This document shows, piece by piece, positions 55,411 to 62,108 of a stretch of 62,108 nt of DNA. The DNA is from Chromatiales bacterium (lineage in GTDB: Bacteria > Pseudomonadota > Gammaproteobacteria > SpSt-1174): assembly GCA_014762505.1 (NCBI GenBank), contig JABURS010000040.1, positions 1-62,108 on the forward strand, read 5' to 3'. Within the stretch, counting starts at the first letter, position 1, and every line of letters starts with the position of its first letter. The notes under the pieces were generated by a model. That model saw only the letters and a program-made list of their open reading frames with translations, was not told the DNA's origin and did no database searches. The translations under genes and the position numbers were made by a program.

Positions 55411-57084
55411 ATGGAGCTTGTGATCCAGACACCTTTCGCCGAGCTCGCCCTGCTGCTCATCATCACCGCCGTGGTGGGCGCCCTCGCCGTGCGCCTGCGC
55501 CAGCCGGTGCTGATCGCCTACATCATCGTCGGTATCGTGGTCGGCCCGGCCGGCCTGCATCTGGTCAAGTCGCATGACCAGATCGCGCTGCTCGCGCAGA
55601 TGGGCGTGGCCGTGCTGCTGTTCCTGGTCGGCCTCAAGCTCGACCTGCGCCACGTGCGGCACATCGGCCCGGTCGCGCTGGCCACCGGACTCGGCCAGCT
55701 CGGCTTCACCATCGTCTTCGGCTTCCTCCTCATCCTGCTGCTCGGCATCGACTGGGTGACCGCGGCCTACGTCGCGGTGGCGCTGACCTTCTCCAGCACC
55801 ATCATCATCGTCAAGCTGCTCTCGGACAAACGCGAGCTCGACTCCCTGCACGGGCGCATCGCCGTCGGCTTCCTCATCGTGCAGGACCTCGCCGTGGTCA
55901 TCGCCATGATGACCATGAGCGCCTGGCAGGTGGCGCCCGAAGGCGAATCGGTGGAGGCCCTGTCCGTGCTCGGCAGTCTGGCCCTGCGCATCGGCCTGGC
56001 AGTGGTACTGATCTACGTCGTCATGCGTCACCTCCTGCCGCCGCTGATCCGCATCATGGCCCGCTCGCAGGAGCTGTTGCTCATCTTCGCCATCGCCTGG
56101 GGCATCTCCCTGGCGGCACTGGGCGAGTGGGTGGGCTTCTCCAAGGAGGCCGGCGCCTTCATCGCGGGCTTCACCCTCGCCTCCACCCAGTTCCGCGATT
56201 CCATCAGCGCACGCCTCACCGGCATACGCGACTTCCTGCTGCTGTTCTTCTTCATCGATCTCGGCGCCAAGCTGGAGTTCTCCGTGCTCGGCGATGCCCT
56301 GTGGCCCGCCGTCGTGCTCTCGGCCTTCGTGCTCATCGGCAACCCGCTCATTGTCATGGCGATCATGGGCTACATGGGCTATCGCAAGCGCACCGGCTTT
56401 CTCGCCGGCCTGACCGTGGCGCAGATCAGCGAGTTCTCCATCGTATTCGTCGCCATGGGCATCACGCTCGGTCACGTGGGGGATGAGGCGCTGGGCCTCA
56501 CCACGCTGGTGGGGCTGGTCACCATCACCCTGTCGACCTACATGATCCTGTACTCGCAGCCGCTGTACGAACGCCTCGCACCGGTACTCGGCATCTTCGA
56601 GCGCGCGACCCCGTACCGGGAAAACCAGGCTGCCGAAGCGGGCGCCGCCATCGTGGAGCCGCGGGTCATACTCTTTGGCATGGGGCGCTATGGTTCGCGC
56701 ATGCAGAAACAGCTGGAGCGCGCCGGCATACCCACCCTGGGGGTGGACTTCGATCCGGAGGCCGTGGAGGGCCTGCGGGAACGCCAGTTCCCGGTACGCT
56801 ATGGCGATGCGGAAGACCCGGCCTTCATCGAGACCCTGCCACTGGCGAAGGTCGAGCGCATCGTCAGCATCCTGCCGAGCCTGGAGAGCAACCGCCTGCT
56901 GCTGCAGGGTCTGAGAGAGATCGGCTACACCGGTACGGTCACCGTGGTGGTGCGCAGCGAATTCCAGGCCGACGCCCTGCGTGCCGCCGGCGTAAAACAC
57001 ATCATCAACCCCTTCTACGATGCCGCCGACCTCGCCGCCCAGCGCCTGGCCGAGGACCTCGGCGCCCAGGAGCCGTCCGCATGA
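55411..57084 (+). CDS. CPA2-type cation/H+ antiporter with TrkA-N domain
   Basis: The 557-residue protein has about 12 membrane helices (1-390; GPAGLHLV, ALTFSSTIIIVKLLSDKRE, SKEAGAFIAGFTLASTQF) and a C-terminal RCK/TrkA-N nucleotide-binding domain with GMGRYGSRMQKQL near 420. It resembles KefB/KefC and YbaL, potassium efflux systems gated by nucleotides. The RCK acidic residues in VDFDPEAVE suit NAD(H). It overlaps the Usp gene by four bases and adds a K+ branch to the Mrp Na+ system. Confidence 0.92.
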   Translation: MELVIQTPFAELALLLIITAVVGALAVRLRQPVLIAYIIVGIVVGPAGLHLVKSHDQIALLAQMGVAVLLFLVGLKLDLRHVRHIGPVALATGLGQLGFTIVFGFLLILLLGIDWVTAAYVAVALTFSSTIIIVKLLSDKRELDSLHGRIAVGFLIVQDLAVVIAMMTMSAWQVAPEGESVEALSVLGSLALRIGLAVVLIYVVMRHLLPPLIRIMARSQELLLIFAIAWGISLAALGEWVGFSKEAGAFIAGFTLASTQFRDSISARLTGIRDFLLLFFFIDLGAKLEFSVLGDALWPAVVLSAFVLIGNPLIVMAIMGYMGYRKRTGFLAGLTVAQISEFSIVFVAMGITLGHVGDEALGLTTLVGLVTITLSTYMILYSQPLYERLAPVLGIFERATPYRENQAAEAGAAIVEPRVILFGMGRYGSRMQKQLERAGIPTLGVDFDPEAVEGLRERQFPVRYGDAEDPAFIETLPLAKVERIVSILPSLESNRLLLQGLREIGYTGTVTVVVRSEFQADALRAAGVKHIINPFYDAADLAAQRLAEDLGAQEPSA

Positions 57085-57968
57085 CCCGTATCCAGCGTAT
57101 CGTGGCCGCCACCGACTTCTCCGCCCCCTCCCGGCAGGCCGCCGAGCGCGCCGCGCGGCTCGCCCTGGAACAGCAGACCGGCATGGAACTGCTGCACGTG
57201 GCCGAACGCAGCCTGCTGGACGGCCTGCGTGAACTGCTCGGTCAGCAGTCGGAACAGGTCACCGGTCAGCTGCTCGACCGCACGCGTGAAGACCTGCAGG
57301 ACCTGGCAAGTGACCTCGCCGCCAGTGGCCTGGCCGCACCCGCCATCCACCTCGCCGTGGGCAACGTGCTGAACGAGATCGCCAGCCGTGTCGATGCCCT
57401 GGACGCCGGCCTGCTCGTGGTCGGGGCCCATGGCATCGGCTTCGTCGAACAGGCCCTGCTCGGAAGCACTGCCGAGCGCCTGCTGCGCAAGATCCGTCAC
57501 CCTCTGCTGGTGGTGCGCCAGCCGGCCGCACAGGCCTACCAGCGCGTGCTGGTGCCGGTGGATTTCTCGGGCTGGTCGCGCGAGGCATTGCGGCTCGCCC
57601 TGACTGTCGCCCCGCAGGCCGAGATCACCGTGATCCATGCCTATCTCGTGCCGTTCGAATCCAAGCTGCGCCTGGCCGGCGTGAACGAGGGTGAGATCCT
57701 GCAATACCGCGCCGAGGCGCAGGACAAGGCCCGTACCGAGATGAAACAACTCCTCGCCTCGCTGGAACTCGCCCCGGAAGACGTACGGCGCGTGATCGTG
57801 CACGGCGATGCCGCCCCCAGCATCCTGCAACAGGTGGAGAAGGACCGGACCGACCTCATCGTGATGGGCAAGCACGGCAACTCCCCGCTGGAGGAACTCC
57901 TGCTCGGCAGCACGACCAAACACGTACTGGCCGAGGCCCGCGTGGACGTGCTGAGCGCCTACCGCTAG
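57081..57968 (+). CDS. Tandem universal stress protein
   Basis: The 295-residue protein has two UspA domains: about 1-142 (IQRIVAATDFSAPSRQAAERAARLAL, ending VGAHGIGFVEQALLGSTAERLLRKIRHPLLVV) and about 150-295 (RVLVPVDFSGWSREALRLAL, ending MGKHGNSPLEELLLGSTTKHVL). The G-2x-G-9x-G(S/T) nucleotide loop is present in both. Its start overlaps the antiporter stop (ATGA), so it is probably a partner or sensor of that antiporter. Confidence 0.93.
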   Translation: MTRIQRIVAATDFSAPSRQAAERAARLALEQQTGMELLHVAERSLLDGLRELLGQQSEQVTGQLLDRTREDLQDLASDLAASGLAAPAIHLAVGNVLNEIASRVDALDAGLLVVGAHGIGFVEQALLGSTAERLLRKIRHPLLVVRQPAAQAYQRVLVPVDFSGWSREALRLALTVAPQAEITVIHAYLVPFESKLRLAGVNEGEILQYRAEAQDKARTEMKQLLASLELAPEDVRRVIVHGDAAPSILQQVEKDRTDLIVMGKHGNSPLEELLLGSTTKHVLAEARVDVLSAYR

Positions 57969-57999
57969 CCGCCCCATCCCATTCACACCGGAAGACGAC

Positions 58000-58920
58000 G
58001 TGACCGACACCACGCTGACCGACCGCATCCTCACCCAGCTCGACCAGGTGATCCTCGGCAAACAGGGGCAGCTGCGCCTGGCCCTGGCCTGCCTGCTGGC
58101 CCGCGGCCACCTGCTCATCGAGGACCTGCCGGGCATGGGCAAGACCACCCTCGCCCACAGCCTGGCCCAGACGCTGGGCCTGCAGTTCCAGCGCATCCAG
58201 TTCACCAGCGACCTGCTGCCGGCCGACGTGCTCGGGGTCTCGGTCTACGACCAGGAGGCGCATCGCTTCACCTTCCATCCCGGTCCGGTCTTCTCCCAGG
58301 TGGTGCTGGCCGACGAGATCAACCGCGCCACGCCCAAGGCGCAGAGCGCCCTGCTCGAGGCCATGGAGGAACAGCAGGTGACGGTGGAAGGCGAGACCCG
58401 GCGACTGCCCGAGCCCTTCTTCGTCATCGCCACCCAGAACCCCACCCAGCAGATCGGTACCTTCCCGCTGCCGGAGTCGCAGCTCGACCGTTTCCTCATG
58501 CGCCTGGAACTGGGCTACCCGGATGCCGCCGCCGAGCGCGAGCTGCTCAGGGGACGGGACCGGCGCGACCTACTGGCCGAACTGCAGCCGGTCACGGGTC
58601 CGCGACAGCTCATGGCCCTGCAACAGGCCGTGGGGACGATCAAGGTCAGCGACCCGCTGATCGATTACATCCAGGCGCTGTTGCAGTACACGCGCGAACC
58701 GGCCCGCTACCACATGCCGCTCTCGCCGCGCGGCGGGCTCGCCCTGCTGCGTGCCGCCCAGGCCTGGGCCCTGCTTACCGGCCGCGACTACGTGCTGCCG
58801 GAGGACGTGCAGGCCGTGCTGCCATCGGTGGCCGGCCATCGCCTGCACCCGGTGGAGGACGAGGGGCTGCGTCCGGCCGAGGTCGTCGCGCAGCTCATCA
58901 CGCAGGTGCCCATCCCCTGA
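58000..58920 (+). CDS. MoxR family AAA+ ATPase
   Basis: The 306-residue protein has Walker A GMGKTTLAH near residue 46, Walker B/sensor regions ADEINRATPKAQSALLEAMEE near 105 and ATQNPTQQIGTFPLPESQLDRF near 145. MoxR ATPases act as chaperones in the assembly of complexes, often with DUF58 partners. The start is GTG. DUF58 and TgpA follow directly, a common three-gene module. Confidence 0.94.
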   Translation: MTDTTLTDRILTQLDQVILGKQGQLRLALACLLARGHLLIEDLPGMGKTTLAHSLAQTLGLQFQRIQFTSDLLPADVLGVSVYDQEAHRFTFHPGPVFSQVVLADEINRATPKAQSALLEAMEEQQVTVEGETRRLPEPFFVIATQNPTQQIGTFPLPESQLDRFLMRLELGYPDAAAERELLRGRDRRDLLAELQPVTGPRQLMALQQAVGTIKVSDPLIDYIQALLQYTREPARYHMPLSPRGGLALLRAAQAWALLTGRDYVLPEDVQAVLPSVAGHRLHPVEDEGLRPAEVVAQLITQVPIP

Positions 58921-58922
58921 CC

Positions 58923-59921
58923 ATGGCGGCCATCGCCATCACGCGCGAGGCCCTCACGGCGCTGCGCCGACGCGCCATCGCCTGGATCACGCGCGGCGAG
59001 ACCCCGGATGCCCGCCGCGTGGTGCTCACCCGTCGGCGCATCTACATCCTGCCCACGCGCGCGGGCTATGGTTTCGGCCTGGTCCTCATCGTCATGCTGC
59101 TGGGGGCCACCAACTACAGCAACAGCATGGCCTTCGCCCTGACCTTCCTCCTCGGCTCCCTCGGTCTCAACGCCATGTGGCAGACCCACCGCAACCTGCT
59201 GCGGCTGGAAGTACTGATCGAGGGTGTCGCCCCCGTGTTCGCCGGCCAGCAGGCCCGCCTGCGCGTGGCGGTGGTCAACCCGGGACGCCAGGCGCGCCCG
59301 GGCATCCGCCTGCGCGCCGGTGACCAGTCACCCGTGACCGTGGATGCCCCCGCCCAGGGCCGCATCGAGACCGACCTGCCGCTGTCCGCCCCGCTACGCG
59401 GCCTGCACCCGGTCGGACGCCTGCGGGTGGACAGCCAGTTCCCGCTCGGCCTGTTCGAGGCCTGGAGCTGGCCGGCCTACACCACCGGGCTGCTCGTCTA
59501 CCCCCGGCCGGCCGATGACGCCCCGCCGGTGCCCAGCGGCAGACGGGTCGGCGGCGAGGGGGCGAGCGTGCGTGGCGAGGGCGACGAGTTCGCCGGTCTG
59601 CGCAAATACCAGGCCGGCGACGCCCCGGGCCAGGTGGCCTGGAAGGCCCTGGCGCGCAGCAACCAGTGGATGACCAAGGAATTCGAGGGCCAGCGCAGCG
59701 AAGATCGCTGGCTGCGCTGGGATGACCTGGGCGCCTTCGGTATCGAGCAACGCCTGTCCATCCTCTGCCGCTGGGTGCTGGATGCCCATCGGGACGGCAT
59801 CCCCTACGGGCTCGAGCTGCCCGGCCTGACCCTGGCACCGGAAGCCAGCGAGGCCCATCGGCATGCCTGCCTCAAGGCCCTGGCGCTGCATGCGGCGCCA
59901 AACCGCCGGGTGGCCCCATGA
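58923..59921 (+). CDS. DUF58 domain protein
   Basis: The 332-residue protein has two membrane helices near 44-80 (YGFGLVLIVMLLGATNYSNSM) and a cytoplasmic DUF58 part with EGDEFAGLRKYQAGDAPGQVAWK near residue 220, the family signature of a vWA-like domain. It begins two bases after MoxR and overlaps the transglutaminase gene by four bases. The role is probably with MoxR in complex assembly. Confidence 0.9.
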   Translation: MAAIAITREALTALRRRAIAWITRGETPDARRVVLTRRRIYILPTRAGYGFGLVLIVMLLGATNYSNSMAFALTFLLGSLGLNAMWQTHRNLLRLEVLIEGVAPVFAGQQARLRVAVVNPGRQARPGIRLRAGDQSPVTVDAPAQGRIETDLPLSAPLRGLHPVGRLRVDSQFPLGLFEAWSWPAYTTGLLVYPRPADDAPPVPSGRRVGGEGASVRGEGDEFAGLRKYQAGDAPGQVAWKALARSNQWMTKEFEGQRSEDRWLRWDDLGAFGIEQRLSILCRWVLDAHRDGIPYGLELPGLTLAPEASEAHRHACLKALALHAAPNRRVAP

Positions 59922-61906
59922 AAGGCCGCCCGGTGCCCATCATGGATCTGCCGGAGATCCACCTGCGCTGGGTGGCCGTGGCCCTGGCCGCCGCCATCCT
60001 GCCGCATGTCCTGAACCTGCCGGTCTGGATCCCCCTGCTCGCGCTCGCGATGATCGCCTGGGGCTGGTGGGGCCTTCGCCGACGGCAGCTGCCCGGCCGC
60101 CTCCTGCGATTCGGGCTGGTGGGCATCGCCACCCTGGGCGTGCTCGCCGAGTTCCACACCCTGTTCGGACGCGACGCGGGGGTCGCCCTGCTGGTCCTGA
60201 TGCTGGGCCTGAAGATCCTCGAACTGAAGGGCCGGCGCGATGCCCTGCTCGCCCTGTTCCTTGCCTATTTCGTGGTGGCGGGCCAGTTCTTCTTCACCCA
60301 GTCCATCCCCATCGCCCTCGCCATGCTGCTCTCCGTGCTGCTCATCACCGGCGCGCTGATCGGCCTGGCCGGCACGGCACGGCCGCTGCCCGCCCGGCGC
60401 CGACTGGGGATTGCCGGCAGCCTGCTGGCACAGTCCATCCCCATGATGATCCTGCTGTTCGTACTGTTCCCGCGCCTGCCGGGGCCGCTGTGGGCCATGC
60501 CCCGGGACAGCTCGGCCGGCCTCACGGGGCTCTCCGACCAGATGTCGCCCGGACGCATCAGCGACCTCATCCAGTCCAACGCCCCGGCGTTTCGCGCCAC
60601 CTTCGAGGGGCTGCCGCCCCCCACCAGCCAGCGCTACTGGCGCGGCCCCGTGCTGGATCACTACGATGGCCGCAGCTGGCAGCGCGCGCTGCGCCTGGGC
60701 GAGACTGCCCAGGTGACGTTTGCCGAGGCCGCGGGCATCGACTACAGCGTGACCCTGCAGCCCAGCGGCCAGCGCTGGCTGCTGGCGCTGGACTACCCCG
60801 GCCAGGTGCCGCCGGGCGCCGAGCTCACCCCGGCGCTGGAACTCGTCGCGCCACGACCGCAACACGAGGTGCGCCAGTACCGCATGCGTTCCTATCCGGA
60901 CGCCGCCCTGGACCTCGAGCTCTCGCCCTGGTCCCGGGCCCGCCACCTGCGCCTGCCCGAGGACAGCGCCCCGCGCGCGCGTGAACTGGCCCAGGCATGG
61001 CTGCTCGATCACGACGATCCCGCTGCCATCGTCGAACAGGCCCTCGATCACTTCCGCGAGCAGCCCTTCCACTACACCCTGCGGCCGCCGCTGCTCACGG
61101 GCGACCCGGTGGACGAGTTCCTGTTCGAGAGCCGGCGCGGCTTCTGCGAGCACTACGCCTCCAGCTTCACCGTGCTGATGCGCGCCGCCGGCATCCCCGC
61201 GCGGGTCGTCACCGGCTATCTCGGCGGCGAGATCTCGCCGCTGGCCGACTACCTGCTGGTGCGCCAGTCCGACGCTCATGCCTGGAGCGAGGTATGGCTG
61301 GAGGGGCGCGGCTGGGTACGCATCGATCCCACCGCCGCCATCGCCCCCGAGCGCATCGAGCAGGGTGTCTCTGCCGCCCTGGGCGAGGATAGCGGCCTGC
61401 CGGCCTTCGTGCGCGCGAGCTACGGCGCCTCCTGGCTCAACCGGGCATCCATGAGCTGGGATATCGTGAACTACTACTGGGACGAGTGGGTGCTGGCCTT
61501 CGGCCCGGAACGCCAGCGCGAACTGCTCGAACGTCTGGGTCTGCACCGGCTGGGCTGGACGGCCATCGCCCTGATCCTGATGGCCGGGCTGGCCGCCCTG
61601 CTCGGCCTCTACGTGCTGGTCTACCGCTGGCGCAACCGACCGCGCTTCAGCAACGAGATCGAGCGCCTGCTGCATGGTCTGGAACGGCTGCTCGCAAGGC
61701 AGGGGTTCCTGCGCCGTCCCGGCGAGACCGTGACGGCACTGGCCCTGCGTGCCGCGAAACAGCGGCCTGACTGGCAGGAGACGCTGCACCGGCTCGTCGA
61801 GCAGCTGCAACGCGCGCGCTACCGCGAAGACCCGCTGGACCCTCGCACCGCCGAGGCCCTGCTGCGCGAACTGCAGGCAAAAAGAAACCCGCCAGGGGCG
61901 GGTTAA
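59918..61906 (+). CDS. TgpA-like membrane transglutaminase (DUF3488/DUF4129)
   Basis: The 662-residue protein has about six N-terminal membrane helices (20-185), a periplasmic transglutaminase domain with Cys in RRGFCEHYASSF near residue 410, His in SDAHAWSEVW near 451 and Asp in RIDPTAAI, then one more membrane helix (about 548-568) and a DUF4129-like tail. P. aeruginosa TgpA, the best studied member, is periplasmically active. It ends the MoxR-DUF58-TgpA module, which may modify envelope proteins. Confidence 0.92.
   Translation: MKGRPVPIMDLPEIHLRWVAVALAAAILPHVLNLPVWIPLLALAMIAWGWWGLRRRQLPGRLLRFGLVGIATLGVLAEFHTLFGRDAGVALLVLMLGLKILELKGRRDALLALFLAYFVVAGQFFFTQSIPIALAMLLSVLLITGALIGLAGTARPLPARRRLGIAGSLLAQSIPMMILLFVLFPRLPGPLWAMPRDSSAGLTGLSDQMSPGRISDLIQSNAPAFRATFEGLPPPTSQRYWRGPVLDHYDGRSWQRALRLGETAQVTFAEAAGIDYSVTLQPSGQRWLLALDYPGQVPPGAELTPALELVAPRPQHEVRQYRMRSYPDAALDLELSPWSRARHLRLPEDSAPRARELAQAWLLDHDDPAAIVEQALDHFREQPFHYTLRPPLLTGDPVDEFLFESRRGFCEHYASSFTVLMRAAGIPARVVTGYLGGEISPLADYLLVRQSDAHAWSEVWLEGRGWVRIDPTAAIAPERIEQGVSAALGEDSGLPAFVRASYGASWLNRASMSWDIVNYYWDEWVLAFGPERQRELLERLGLHRLGWTAIALILMAGLAALLGLYVLVYRWRNRPRFSNEIERLLHGLERLLARQGFLRRPGETVTALALRAAKQRPDWQETLHRLVEQLQRARYREDPLDPRTAEALLRELQAKRNPPGAG
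61886..61904 (+). terminator. Small hairpin at the end of the transglutaminase gene
   Basis: An 8-bp stem AACCCGCC/GGCGGGTT with a 3-base loop overlaps the last codons and stop of the gene. A-rich sequence precedes it and only AAAG follows, so it would serve better as a terminator for minus-strand transcripts (T-run from the preceding A residues). Confidence 0.5.
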
Positions 61907-61978
61907 AGTGCTTGCTTATGCTCATTACCAGGGCACCTGGCCCTGTACGTGGCCATGGGCGTGGCCATGCGCGGATAC

Positions 61979-62009
61979 GGACGTCGCGCATCGGCACTGC
62001 GCGACGTCC
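61979..62009. terminator. Hairpin after iscU
   Basis: A perfect 12-bp stem GGACGTCGCGCA/TGCGCGACGTCC with a 7-base loop lies 11 bases past the iscU stop. No T-run follows on the minus strand. Confidence 0.5.
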
Positions 62010-62019
62010 CGAAGGGGCC

Positions 62020-62108
62020 TCAGGCCGTCTGCTGCAGACCTGTGGCGTCCTTCTTGCTCTTGAAGTCGTTGATGGCGGCCTTGATGGCATCCTCGGCCAG
62101 CACCGAAC
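62020..62108 (-). CDS. iscU: Fe-S cluster scaffold IscU, C-terminal fragment cut by the window edge
   Basis: The visible 28 residues (SVLAEDAIKAAINDFKSKKD and the tail ATGLQQTA) match the IscU C-terminus, where E. coli has SILAEDAIKAAIADYKSK. The preceding residue would be the third cluster-ligating Cys, just outside the window. Unlike a typical isc operon, no iscA follows; the next gene is the convergent transglutaminase. The fragment is 62 kb from the iscS start at the left edge, so it is either a second iscU or a split isc locus. Confidence 0.85.
   Translation of the reverse strand, partial: SVLAEDAIKAAINDFKSKKDATGLQQTA

Overview
The window is GC-rich DNA from a free-living gammaproteobacterium. 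Gene order and content (iscR-iscS, cysE, secDF-yajC-tgt-queA, dapC-dapD-yffB-dapE, yceD-rpmF-plsX-fabH, rne/rluC, a two-subunit pyruvate carboxylase, a complete Mrp antiporter cluster and a BCCT osmolyte carrier) suggest a Chromatiales/Ectothiorhodospiraceae-like, probably salt- or alkali-tolerant organism. That placement is inferred from content; no rRNA is present to confirm it.

Layout. 1-9.3 kb: start of iscS, iscR with its own IscR-type operator, cysE, trmJ, suhB, a small Cys-rich membrane protein, then secF, secD, yajC, tgt and queA on the minus strand. 9.3-19.1 kb: a tRNA-Leu(CAA) gene and a 9.7-kb integrated element bounded by a 58-bp direct repeat of the tRNA 3' end. It carries a tyrosine integrase, an AlpA-like regulator, an M41-like metallopeptidase, a P-loop ATPase beside iteron-like repeats, a Nu1-like HTH/coiled-coil protein, small unknown genes, a prohead protease-major capsid fusion and a tail Z-like protein. 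I see no large terminase, portal or tail tube/sheath gene. 19.1-26.9 kb: a DUF2058 protein, the ABC-F ATPase YbiT, a VOC protein, the succinylase branch of lysine/diaminopimelate synthesis (dapC, dapD, dapE) with yffB, and a CYTH protein. 26.9-33.8 kb: the yceD-rpmF-plsX-fabH lipid/ribosome operon, divergent from pyruvate carboxylase A/B and a Maf pyrophosphatase. 33.8-39.6 kb: sppA, a HAD phosphatase and rluC, divergent from rne, whose RNase E tail ends in a long PKPEAA repeat. 39.6-45.4 kb: a low-molecular-weight phosphatase, a signalling trio (response regulator-PAS, small protein, HDOD), an SCP2-like protein, a chemoreceptor and a GNAT protein. 45.5-57.9 kb: BCCT transporter, DUF2798, HerA-like ATPase, mrpA(B)CDEFG, a CPA2 antiporter and a tandem Usp. 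58.0-61.9 kb: MoxR-DUF58-TgpA transglutaminase module. The right edge holds the C-terminus of an IscU.

How the parts work together. The left part is mostly housekeeping: Fe-S biogenesis and cysteine supply, protein export, and queuosine. The right part is dominated by ion and osmotic homeostasis (BCCT, Mrp, CPA2, Usp). The integrated element is the accessory region of most interest. It looks like a reduced prophage or a phage satellite that kept integration, replication and capsid genes while losing packaging and tail functions. It also has a second ribosome-binding site inside the protease-capsid gene, arm-type repeats at both ends and a candidate replication origin.
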